Below, in pieces: positions 1 to 5,899 of a stretch of 6,829 nucleotides of DNA (position 1 is the stretch's first letter; each line of letters opens with the position of its first letter). The translations under genes were made by a program, and so were the position numbers. The notes below the pieces were generated by a model that ran no database searches, had not been told where the DNA came from, and saw only the letters and a program-made list of their open reading frames with translations. Source of the stretch: an uncultured Acidobacteriota bacterium (GTDB lineage: Bacteria; Acidobacteriota; Terriglobia; Bryobacterales; Bryobacteraceae); NCBI GenBank assembly GCA_937952345.1, contig CALFYN010000518.1:1-6829 (forward strand). The letters are read 5' to 3'.

Positions 1-91
1 TTCCGCTTTGGGTTGCCTGCCAGAAGGCTTCTCGACCGATTCCGTTTGGGCTGACGGCTCCTATGCCCGTAATGACGACGCGGCGCTGCAT
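1..91 (-). CDS. Beta-ketoacyl-ACP synthase (FabF/KAS-like), N-terminus only, cut by window edge
   Basis: Reading the minus strand from the ATG at 91-89 gives 30 codons that stay open to the window edge. The peptide opens MQRRVVITGIGAVSPNG and continues IGREAFWQATQSG. This matches the hallmark N-terminus of condensing enzymes of the FabF/KAS II type (R-R-V-V-I-T-G-x-G-x-V-[ST]-P-x-G, then a W and a GxSG-like turn). Such enzymes catalyse decarboxylative condensation of malonyl-ACP with an acyl-ACP in the cytoplasm. The catalytic Cys-His-His residues lie outside the window. The 'SPNG' in place of the usual 'TPLG/TPIG' suggests a divergent paralogue, perhaps for a specialised fatty-acid or polyketide pathway rather than housekeeping fabF, but this is inference. 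No strong Shine-Dalgarno precedes the ATG. The gene diverges from the membrane-protein gene at 133. Confidence 0.82.
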   Translation of the reverse strand, partial: MQRRVVITGIGAVSPNGIGREAFWQATQSG

Positions 92-132
92 GGGTTTGAT
101 GTGTGCTACCTGTGTTAGTATAGGCTGTTTTC
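92..132. promoter_or_regulatory. Short divergent promoter region between KAS gene and membrane-protein gene
   Basis: These 41 bases must carry the start signals for both flanking genes. On the plus strand TTGATG (96-101) and TATAGG (119-124) are spaced by 17 bases, a weak sigma-70-like pair. It would start transcription near 131, almost at the ATG at 133, implying a leaderless or nearly leaderless message. On the minus strand the same AT patch reads TATACT (122-117), a good -10 match about 25 bases before the KAS ATG, but no convincing -35 was found. Assignment rests on motif matching by eye. Confidence 0.3.
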
Positions 133-663
133 ATGGAATCGCGCCGCCACTTGGCGCCGCGGCTTTTGGCGGGTTTGCAGGTGGGGATTCTCGGCGGACT
201 AGGAACCCTGGTATGGCTGATCATCCTCTCGGCGTGGAATCTGCAAGGACCGTGGACGCTGGTCAACCTGCTGGCATATGCCACCCGTGCGGCTGCTAAC
301 TGGGAGTATCGCTTCTCGATGGCGAGTGTAGTGGGGATAGCCGCACACCTGTTCACCTGCGGTTTGCTGGGCATTTTCTGCGGATGGGTGCTGCCGCTGC
401 CGAGGGCACTGGCGCGAGTTTCGCTCACTGGCCTGATCTTCGGCATGTTGCTGTCGGTGCTGACCTATCACATGTTCTGGGTGCGCGTGGCACCGGCGTT
501 GGAGATGTACATTGCGCCGGCATCGGTGTGGGTGGCGCATTCCATGTTTGGATTGAGCCTGGCGCAATTCCCCCGATACTATGCGCGGCTGGCGCCGGAT
601 CCGATGTTAGACCTGCCTCCGCTCATCGAAGCGCCGCGATCCGATGCGGCGGAAGGCGAATGA
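133..663 (+). CDS. Hypothetical four-helix integral membrane protein
   Basis: The 176-residue product is unrecognised. Its hydrophobic profile predicts four membrane helices at about residues 12-35, 64-88, 94-116 and 127-146. The N-terminus is short and basic (RRHLAPR). The C-terminal tail of about 30 residues is hydrophilic, proline-rich and acidic at its end (PPLIEAPRSDAAEGE). The loop between helices 1 and 2 has several aromatic residues (WNLQGPW, NWEYRF). No catalytic motif is visible. Only a weak AGG-like element precedes the ATG at 133, compatible with leaderless or poorly initiated translation. It lies three bases upstream of the large YfhO-like gene in the same reading frame, and its last codons contain that gene's ribosome-binding site. 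Co-expression, and a helper role for the larger protein, are therefore plausible inferences. The ATG at 63 belongs to another frame and is not used here. Confidence 0.75.
   Translation: MESRRHLAPRLLAGLQVGILGGLGTLVWLIILSAWNLQGPWTLVNLLAYATRAAANWEYRFSMASVVGIAAHLFTCGLLGIFCGWVLPLPRALARVSLTGLIFGMLLSVLTYHMFWVRVAPALEMYIAPASVWVAHSMFGLSLAQFPRYYARLAPDPMLDLPPLIEAPRSDAAEGE
651..656 (+). promoter_or_regulatory. Shine-Dalgarno for the YfhO-like gene, inside the preceding gene
   Basis: GGAAGG lies 10 bases before the GTG at 667, within the last codons of the upstream membrane-protein gene. It supports GTG as the true start and suggests translational coupling of the two genes. Confidence 0.6.
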
Positions 664-666
664 CCG

Positions 667-2733
667 GTGCGGCTGCGCGTTGCGTTGCTTTCCCTGCTGG
701 CCACGTGGTTGTTCTTTTTCGAGTATTTGCCGCCGAAGAAGAAAGTCCACTTCTTTTCCGATATTGAGGGGTATCACTATCCGTTGTTCACCTACGCGCA
801 CCAGGCGTTGCGGGAGGGGCGGATTCCGGAATGGGACTGGAGCATCTATTGCGGGATGAGCTTTGTGGGGAACCCGCAGAATCCAGTGCTGTATCCCCCC
901 AATTGGCTGGTGTTCCTGGCGAATCTGCAGCGTCCTGGTGTGCGGTTCACGACCATGGAAGGCCTGCTGATCCTGCATTTCTGGATCGCGTTTCTGATGG
1001 CCTGGCTGTGGCTCCGGACGCGCTTCGGCAATGACATTGCGGCGATCCTGGGGGCCGGAGTGTTTGCATTCGGAGGGTATGCATTAGCGGAAGCGCAGCA
1101 CATGGGCGCGATTTGTGCGTTTGCCTGGTTTCCCCTGGCGCTGTGGGGAGTAGAAGAACGGCGCTGGTGGAAGATTGCAGTGGGTGCGTCATTATGCTTG
1201 TTGGCCGGATATCCACCGGTGTGGCTGGTGTTGGCAATGGTGGTGCTGGTGTACGGACTATGCACGGGGGCATGGCGGGAGTCGTTGCTGGGGGTTGTGT
1301 TCTCGGTTCTGCTGGCGGCGGTTTCCCTTGGTCCAGCGCTCGAAGCATCCACGCTCAAGATGAAGGAAAAAATCTACGGCAGCGGAATGCCGGGAGGGGC
1401 TTTCTTCTTCACGGAATACTTTCTCCCGAATTACTACGATCAGTCGCACGCCACCGGTAAGTTTGGGCTGGAGCATGAGACCTACCTGTACCTGGGAGCG
1501 GCGGGCTTGTTGGGATTGCTGGCGCTGGTGGTTTGGCGCGAGTGGCGTGCCGCGCTACCTGGTTTGGCAATTGCCGTGTGCAGTCTGCTGCTGATGGAGA
1601 ATCCAGGGGGGTGGATCGAGTCCGTGGCGGACCGCTTGCCGCTCGTTCCGGAACTCATGCGGGAATGGAATTTTCTGGCGGCACTTTCCGTGGCGGGGGC
1701 TCTTTTGGCAGCCGCGGGATGGGAGACGTTATGGCGGCGCATGCCGGACCGGGCGCCGGCTTGGATGGCGCGGTTGGCGATGGGTGCGGCAGCGGTTTGG
1801 TGTGTGCGGCAATGGTGGATTTGGCGCCGCGATGGCGTGGGTTTCGCTTCAGGTTGGTGGACGCTGGCCGAAGTGGTGGTGGCCATCGGTATTGTCGCAA
1901 TGCTGGCCGCGGCGCGGAGACATCGTTTCGTCGTTCCCATGCTGCTTCTGGTGGTGTGGGTGGAATATAAGACCTACGGCACCAGTCGGCGTTTCAACGC
2001 GATGCCGGGCAACATTGACAGAGATTTCGCCGATGATTTGCGCACTGGCGGGAAGGATTTTACCGGGGTGGATCCGGCAGTGTTTGCGGTTCTGCTCCGC
2101 AACCGGCACTATCGCGTGGCGATGGACGATGGGCCGCATGGGACCGATGTGCGCCACTATGGATTGCTCACTCCCCAGGGTTTCGATCCGTTCCTTTCGG
2201 TGGCGTACCGCGAGGCGGTGGAGAAATTCGTGCCGTTTGAAACGAACCGTTTGTTTCGTGTCGATCCGTTTGATCGCGCCATGCTGGATGCGTTCGCCGT
2301 GCGCTATATCATTGCCGACCCCGGTTCGGTGAATTTGCCGCGCATGTTGGCGAGTCCGCACTACCGGTTGTTGCAGCCCGCCACCAGCTACTACCGAATT
2401 GTGGAGTATCTGGGTGCGCGGCCTGCGTTCCGGTTTGAAGGGGATGTGGAGGTGACGGGTTGGACACCGGAGTCGCGGCATTTTCGGGTATCCTCCTCGA
2501 ACGGCGGTACATTCCGGCTGATCGAACAGCACTTTCCCGGATGGGATGCATTTGTCGATGGGCAGCCTGTGCCGGTATCGCGAGCGGATATCGCATTTCA
2601 ATCGGCACCGGTGCCCGCAGGTGAGCACATGGTGGAATTTCGCTTCCGCTCGTTCGGTCTGCGGGTGGGATTCGCTGTTACGGTTGCTGCTGGTCTGGTG
2701 CTGGTGTGGCTTGCCCGAGCATCTCGCCGATGA
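667..2733 (+). CDS. YfhO-family / GT-C-like multi-pass membrane protein
   Basis: This 688-residue protein has a periplasmic or loop motif after its first helix (residues 7-20): SDIEGYHYP at 31-39, then GRIPEWDW and GMSFVGNPQNPVLYPPNWL at 63-81. That layout (an acidic residue in the first loop, then W-x-n-GM-x-NPQ-x-YPPN) is characteristic of the YfhO family, related to GT-C glycosyltransferases. Hydrophobic segments fill about 99-440. A soluble C-terminal domain follows, with the signature HFPGWDAFVDGQPVPVSRA (622-640) and a VPAGEHMVEFRF strand before a final helix near 667-684. YfhO proteins are linked to transferring sugars from lipid carriers onto cell-wall polymers or lipids, but this one's substrate cannot be read. 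It is shorter than many family members (often above 800 residues). The GTG start has a GGAAGG site 10 bases upstream. The last 56 bases overlap the convergent gene at 2678-3193. Confidence 0.8.
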   Translation: MRLRVALLSLLATWLFFFEYLPPKKKVHFFSDIEGYHYPLFTYAHQALREGRIPEWDWSIYCGMSFVGNPQNPVLYPPNWLVFLANLQRPGVRFTTMEGLLILHFWIAFLMAWLWLRTRFGNDIAAILGAGVFAFGGYALAEAQHMGAICAFAWFPLALWGVEERRWWKIAVGASLCLLAGYPPVWLVLAMVVLVYGLCTGAWRESLLGVVFSVLLAAVSLGPALEASTLKMKEKIYGSGMPGGAFFFTEYFLPNYYDQSHATGKFGLEHETYLYLGAAGLLGLLALVVWREWRAALPGLAIAVCSLLLMENPGGWIESVADRLPLVPELMREWNFLAALSVAGALLAAAGWETLWRRMPDRAPAWMARLAMGAAAVWCVRQWWIWRRDGVGFASGWWTLAEVVVAIGIVAMLAAARRHRFVVPMLLLVVWVEYKTYGTSRRFNAMPGNIDRDFADDLRTGGKDFTGVDPAVFAVLLRNRHYRVAMDDGPHGTDVRHYGLLTPQGFDPFLSVAYREAVEKFVPFETNRLFRVDPFDRAMLDAFAVRYIIADPGSVNLPRMLASPHYRLLQPATSYYRIVEYLGARPAFRFEGDVEVTGWTPESRHFRVSSSNGGTFRLIEQHFPGWDAFVDGQPVPVSRADIAFQSAPVPAGEHMVEFRFRSFGLRVGFAVTVAAGLVLVWLARASRR

Positions 2734-3193
2734 CGCGGAAATAGACGCTGGCGAGGGCGGCGGAGAGCAGTTGGGTTTGCGGATGCAGTTCGGGGGATCC
2801 GGGAAAGATCACGTTGAGGAACAGCGGACGCTCCGGGGCGTCCAACATGTCGGTTGGCTCCTCGCCGAAGATGGCTTCCTGAATGGAAGCGATCATCTGC
2901 TCGTCGGCTTCCGGAACGAGGCCGGAGATCAGCACGCCCATGGAGACGGGCTGATTCTCTTCGAAGAAAGCGGCAAACGCTACGCCTCCATCGGCGGCGG
3001 CCCACTGCAGTTCGGTAGTGCCCTTTTTTAGGAACGGAAGCGGTTTGCGAAATTCGGGGGGATTCTCGGACAGAAAGTCGAGGAAGAGGCCGCAGACCAC
3101 TTTCCCCTGCTCGTTGGTGGGGATGGTGTCATAGCCTGCCGCCTCCACGCGGGGCGGATCGAGGAAGACGGTGCGGATAGTGAATGTGTTCAC
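2678..3193 (-). CDS. Conserved-looking soluble protein of unknown function, last gene of the peptidase operon
   Basis: I do not recognise this 171-residue protein. It starts with GTG at 3193-3191 (M-NTFTIRTVFLDPPRVEAAG), which overlaps the peptidase gene's TGA as GTGA and has GGAAGG six bases upstream. The same frame stays open for 60 more codons upstream, but that stretch is arginine-rich, lies entirely inside the peptidase gene and looks non-coding. The protein has no signal peptide or membrane helix. A glycine/aromatic mixed alpha-beta core runs through residues about 25-130, with an acidic stretch (EADEQ, EEPTD), and the C-terminus is Pro/Gln-rich (ATPAPDQQQP). The four-base overlap argues that it is translated together with the secreted peptidase. 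A cytoplasmic partner or regulator is possible but not shown. Its 3' end lies antisense to the end of the YfhO-like gene. Confidence 0.72.
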   Translation of the reverse strand: MNTFTIRTVFLDPPRVEAAGYDTIPTNEQGKVVCGLFLDFLSENPPEFRKPLPFLKKGTTELQWAAADGGVAFAAFFEENQPVSMGVLISGLVPEADEQMIASIQEAIFGEEPTDMLDAPERPLFLNVIFPGSPELHPQTQLLSAALASVYFRVIGEMLGQATPAPDQQQP

Positions 3194-4401
3194 GATTTTC
3201 CTTCCACGCTGGAAACGCGTGTGCCATCCAGCTTGAGGCGAAACGGACCGTCGTCGCCGTTGCCGATGATTTCGTTCGGTGTCTCCGTTGCGACGGTCAT
3301 GGTTTTCCACTTGCCCTTGAGTACCTGACGGTAGAGGCGGAATGCCTCTTGGGCAGCTTCGGCGTTCTCCCACTCCGAGGCGTAGAGCAGGACGGTGGTT
3401 TTGTCCTTTTTATGTTCGTAGATACGGAACTGTCCGCCGCGCCATTTTTCGGCCCACTTGGCATCCGCTTCACTGCCATATTGGCGGAAGAGTATATCGT
3501 GGTCGAATTCGCCGAGGGTTCCTTCGACAAGGTCTTCATAGCCCTTGAGGCTGGTCTTGGGCAACGGCACTTTGAGCGGCTGGACCTTGGCGAAATACTT
3601 TTCCGGGTGGATGATCTGTTGGGTGCTTTGCGGCGGGTTCTTGAAGACCTCCATGAATCCTGCTTTGTCCATCTTGACAATGACAGCCTGCTGGAACAGA
3701 AAGCCCTTGGTGTAGGGGAACATGAGAGACTCGCGCAGGTAGAGGGGCGAGGAATCAAAGACCGGGAACATGCCCCCGGACGCCCCGGTCATGCGATTCA
3801 TGGCTTCGGCCATTTCCGGCGCTTTGCGCAGGGATGTGCCCATGCGGGCCATGAGATGCTCGGACATGAGCCATGTAGCCTGACCTTCCATGACGGCCTG
3901 GCGGGCCAGGGCAGCGTCGTCGCTCTTGCCTTTGAGGATGTATTTTTCCAGATTCACGTGTACGTCGGCCAAAGCATGTGCCAGTTCATGCACCAGAACC
4001 GGCTTTTGAGTGATGGACGCGTTGGTGTCGAGGATGAAGAGCTTCTTTTTCTGGTAGTCGTAGAAAGCCGCCGCCTGTTCGGTGAGCAGATCAACGGTCA
4101 TTTTCTTGAGGTCGAAGGTGTCGGGGACGAGGCCAAGTTTTTTGAGAGCGATCTCTTCGGCCCGGATCTCTTCGGGTTTTACGATTTCCTGCATGCGCTC
4201 TTCGAGGAAGCCCTTGAGGCCTTCTTTGGTGATGGTGTCGGAATCGACTTGTTTCGGCGCTTTCCAGCCTGTGAGTTCGGACAGTTGGGCCAGGATCTCT
4301 GAGATCTCGTCGAAGAGCGGAGAGCGGACGGGTTGTTCCTGTGCCGGGGCCAGGCCGGCGTACAGGGCTAGTGAAAGTGCGAAAGCGGTTAGGCGGCGCA
4401 A
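3190..4401 (-). CDS. Secreted HExxH (gluzincin-type) metallopeptidase-like protein
   Basis: Starting at TTG 4401-4399 the product has 403 residues and opens with a standard signal peptide: MRRLTAF, a hydrophobic core, then LAPA cleaved before QEQ (about residue 20). The catalytic zinc motif is VLVHELAHALAD, with HELAH at residues 138-142. A downstream ARQAVMEGQATWLM segment places a candidate third zinc ligand at Glu172, the usual gluzincin H-E-x-x-H...E arrangement. This family resemblance (HELxHALxD followed by an EGxA helix) is known from exported bacterial peptidases. The substrate is unknown. The preceding residues (IKPEE-rich helices, DLLTEQAAAFYDYQKKKLFI) look like the pro-like or scaffold part, and the C-terminal 200 residues have no recognised motif. 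An in-frame ATG exists at 4431, but it lacks a Shine-Dalgarno and would add MGQATRGGGS before the signal peptide. The TTG follows GAGGAGGAGG. The gene overlaps the MFS gene upstream and the unknown gene downstream. Confidence 0.82.
   Translation of the reverse strand: MRRLTAFALSLALYAGLAPAQEQPVRSPLFDEISEILAQLSELTGWKAPKQVDSDTITKEGLKGFLEERMQEIVKPEEIRAEEIALKKLGLVPDTFDLKKMTVDLLTEQAAAFYDYQKKKLFILDTNASITQKPVLVHELAHALADVHVNLEKYILKGKSDDAALARQAVMEGQATWLMSEHLMARMGTSLRKAPEMAEAMNRMTGASGGMFPVFDSSPLYLRESLMFPYTKGFLFQQAVIVKMDKAGFMEVFKNPPQSTQQIIHPEKYFAKVQPLKVPLPKTSLKGYEDLVEGTLGEFDHDILFRQYGSEADAKWAEKWRGGQFRIYEHKKDKTTVLLYASEWENAEAAQEAFRLYRQVLKGKWKTMTVATETPNEIIGNGDDGPFRLKLDGTRVSSVEGKS
3200..3205 (-). promoter_or_regulatory. 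Shine-Dalgarno that fixes the GTG start at 3193
   Basis: On the minus strand GGAAGG is followed by six bases and the GTG codon. It sits within the last codons of the peptidase gene. It is the best evidence that translation starts at 3193 rather than at the upstream in-frame ATG at 3373. Confidence 0.65.
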
Positions 4402-5633
4402 GCTTCCTCCTCCTCGTGTTGCTTGACCCATTGCGTGAAGCCGGGCATAGCGTACCGCAAGCCAATCGCGCCGGAGAGGCAGACAGCGCCGGCCACCAGG
4501 ACGACGAAGCGTGCTCCGTAGGCCTCGGCGATCACGCCCGAGGCGAGGCTGCCGATGGGCAGCAGTCCAGTGACCACCATGGAAAACAAGGCCATCATTC
4601 GCCCACGGTAATGATCGGGCACAGTGTATTGGATGAGCGAATTACTGCAGGAGTTCTGGCGCATCACGCTGAATCCGATGGCCATCATCAAGGCTATGGA
4701 CGCGCCAAACCAGGGTGACAGGCCGAAGCCGAGCAGGCTGAAGCCGAGAATCAGTCCCGATTGCAGGGAAACGCCGGGCAGCCCGGCGATGCCGGTGTGG
4801 CGTGCGAGTTGCACTACTCCGATGACCGCGCCGACACCCATCACGCCGATAAGAAAGCCGAGTCCGGCGGACCCCTTTTGGTAAATGCCGTCGGCAAAAA
4901 ACGGGGCCAATGCGAGGATCGGCGAATAACATAATCCGGTGAGTCCGCACACTCCCAACAGGATACGCAGTTCCCGGTGCTGCCAGGCGTACCGGAATCC
5001 CTCGCGGAAACGGCCGGGCTGATCCAAGGGCGCGGCAGTGACCTGCGGCAGGCGCATCGCGGCGACGCAGACGATCATGGCGATGAAACTGGCAGCATTG
5101 ATGGCAAAGCACACCGTCTCCCCGAAGGCGGCGACGATGATGCCGGCCAGCGACGGGCCCACGACACGGGATGCATTGAAGATGGCTGAGTTGAGAGATA
5201 TGGCGCTGATGAGATCCTGTTTGCCTACCATCCGGATGAACAGGGTCTGCCGGGCGGGGATATCGAAGGCGTTGGCAATGCCGAGAATGGCAGCCAGCAC
5301 AAGCACCATGTTCGGGGTGATGAGGCCGGTGAAGTTGAGTACGGCCATTAGAACGGCCTGCAACAAGGCGACGGATTGCGTGACCAGGACGACACGGTGG
5401 CGGGGGAAGCGGTCGGCGGCCAGACCGCCCAGCGGGCCGAACAACAGCACGGGAATGTGAGTGGCGAACACCACCGTGCCCATCATCATCTCGGAATGGG
5501 TGAGGCGGTAAATGAGCCAACTTTGGGCCACACTCTGCATCCACGATCCGGTCAAGGATACCACTTGCCCGGCGGTGTACAGCCGGAAATCCCGATGGTT
5601 CAAAGCGCGGAAAGACTCGCGCCACGATGGCAT
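4389..5633 (-). CDS. MFS exporter, EntS-like (MFS_3 type)
   Basis: The 414-residue protein has about 12 hydrophobic segments. It carries the N-terminal signature of EntS/MFS_3 carriers: FRALNHRDFRLYTAGQ, GSWMQSVAQSWLIYRLT (29-45), and the loop 2-3 motif GPLGGLAADRFPRHR (66-80) with its Asp and Arg. DIPARQTLF and the NSAIFNASRVVGPSLAG segment are also typical of this group. Such carriers sit in the inner membrane and export small molecules such as siderophores, drugs or peptides by proton antiport. The substrate here is unknown. The ATG at 5633 is preceded five bases upstream by AGGGG, and the first residues match family N-termini, whereas the longer frame to 5720 adds an unlikely 29-residue leader. 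It is the first gene of the minus-strand operon. Its C-terminus ends in KQHEEEEACAA, and the last codons overlap the peptidase start. Confidence 0.88.
   Translation of the reverse strand: MPSWRESFRALNHRDFRLYTAGQVVSLTGSWMQSVAQSWLIYRLTHSEMMMGTVVFATHIPVLLFGPLGGLAADRFPRHRVVLVTQSVALLQAVLMAVLNFTGLITPNMVLVLAAILGIANAFDIPARQTLFIRMVGKQDLISAISLNSAIFNASRVVGPSLAGIIVAAFGETVCFAINAASFIAMIVCVAAMRLPQVTAAPLDQPGRFREGFRYAWQHRELRILLGVCGLTGLCYSPILALAPFFADGIYQKGSAGLGFLIGVMGVGAVIGVVQLARHTGIAGLPGVSLQSGLILGFSLLGFGLSPWFGASIALMMAIGFSVMRQNSCSNSLIQYTVPDHYRGRMMALFSMVVTGLLPIGSLASGVIAEAYGARFVVLVAGAVCLSGAIGLRYAMPGFTQWVKQHEEEEACAA
4406..4415 (-). promoter_or_regulatory. Very strong Shine-Dalgarno embedded in the MFS gene's poly-Glu codons
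   Basis: On the minus strand GAGGAGGAGG lies 4 to 7 bases (depending on which GGAGG pairs) before the TTG at 4401. The same bases encode the EEEE run at the C-terminus of the MFS carrier. It decides the peptidase start codon and couples the two genes. Confidence 0.7.
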
Positions 5634-5664
5634 GAAAGCCCCTGTTCTGCTCCCAGTGAGGTGC

Positions 5665-5677
5665 CCGCTTCGAGCGG
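5665..5677. repeat. Perfect inverted repeat, 5-bp arms, in the divergent region
   Basis: CCGCT-TCG-AGCGG is a perfect 5-bp-arm dyad. On the plus strand it covers the place where a -35 element would stand for the TACAAT box. On the minus strand it lies between the operon's presumed promoter and the MFS start. It could be an operator half-site pair or a small RNA hairpin; no T-run follows, so a terminator is unlikely. Confidence 0.4.
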
Positions 5678-5691
5678 ACTCTCTTTCAGGG

Positions 5692-5697
5692 TACAAT
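5692..5697 (+). promoter_or_regulatory. Candidate -10 box for the small basic protein gene
   Basis: TACAAT matches the sigma-70 -10 consensus at 5 of 6 positions and would start transcription near 5704, giving a leader of about 64 bases before the TTG at 5768. The bases 17 upstream (TTCGAG) are a poor -35, so activation by a factor or an alternative sigma is possible. Confidence 0.45.
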
Positions 5698-5709
5698 AGT
5701 CGGTTGGTT

Positions 5710-5731
5710 CCGGGCCGCATTTGCGCCCCGG
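5710..5731. repeat. 22-base near-perfect palindrome / predicted 5'-leader hairpin
   Basis: The left half CCGGGcCGCAt is mirrored by tTGCGcCCCGG: nine of the ten arm positions pair, with one C-C mismatch. In RNA this gives a GC-rich stem with a four-base ATTT loop, starting about six bases after the predicted transcription start and about 22 bases before the Shine-Dalgarno. No U-run follows, so it is not a typical terminator. As DNA it could bind a dimeric regulator acting on both divergent transcripts. Confidence 0.55.
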
Positions 5732-5753
5732 CGCGAATTCCACGAAATCAGTT

Positions 5754-5758
5754 AGGAG
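5754..5758 (+). promoter_or_regulatory. Shine-Dalgarno for the 43-residue basic protein
   Basis: AGGAG, in the context TTAGGAGAG, lies nine bases before the TTG at 5768. It is the main support for this unusual start codon, since the gene contains no ATG until near its end. Confidence 0.65.
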
Positions 5759-5767
5759 AGCATTCCC

Positions 5768-5899
5768 TTGGCAGACGAAAAGTTGTACAAGACGGAGTAT
5801 ATCGGCAGCGGTACCTTCATCATCAGCAAGCCGAAGCGCAAAGAACGCAAGCTCCGCCAGAGCCGCGTGAAGAACCGCCGCCGCGGCATGCGCAAGTAG
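5768..5899 (+). CDS. Small, highly basic protein (43 aa), TTG start, unknown function
   Basis: TTG at 5768 opens 43 codons ending in TAG at 5897-5899. The first half is mixed and somewhat acidic (MADEKLYKTEYIGSGTFII). The second half is almost entirely basic (SKPKRKERKLRQ, then SRVKNRRRGMRK). Sixteen of 43 residues are Lys or Arg (14 of the last 23), with four acidic residues, so the net charge is about +12. That composition is typical of small ribosomal or RNA-binding proteins, but I cannot match it to a named family. L34, S21, bTHX and the COX24-like mini-proteins were considered and do not fit clearly. The evidence that it is a gene is the good Shine-Dalgarno, its own upstream -10-like box and structured leader, and the sharp N-to-C composition pattern. 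The competing antisense frame shows no comparable start signals. Confidence 0.68.
   Translation: MADEKLYKTEYIGSGTFIISKPKRKERKLRQSRVKNRRRGMRK

Noticed and set aside
1849..2628. Minus-strand open frame of 259 codons inside the YfhO-like gene
   Set aside because: The His/Arg/Pro-rich composition is typical of antisense reading in GC-rich DNA, while the plus frame has clear family motifs (GM-x-NPQ, FPGWDAFVDG).
3194..3373. 60-codon upstream extension of the unknown protein to an ATG at 3373
   Set aside because: The extension is arginine-rich, lies wholly in the peptidase gene and lacks a ribosome-binding site. GTG at 3193 has GGAAGG six bases ahead and a GTGA overlap.
3184..4302. Long plus-strand open frame (372 codons) opposite the peptidase gene
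   Set aside because: The minus strand encodes a signal peptide, a HELAH zinc motif and coupled Shine-Dalgarno sites. The plus frame has no ribosome-binding site and reads as a codon-bias mirror of that gene.
4642..5625. Minus-strand 327-codon frame overlapping the MFS gene in another register
   Set aside because: It is Arg/His/Pro-rich with no hydrophobic pattern, whereas the other frame gives an EntS-like carrier with motif A.
5710..5731. Palindrome as an intrinsic terminator
   Set aside because: It is followed by GCGCGAATTCC on the plus strand and by AACCAACC on the minus strand, with no run of T in either direction.
5768..5899. Small basic gene as ribosomal protein S21 or L34
   Set aside because: The characteristic sequences of those families are absent; only the basic composition is shared.
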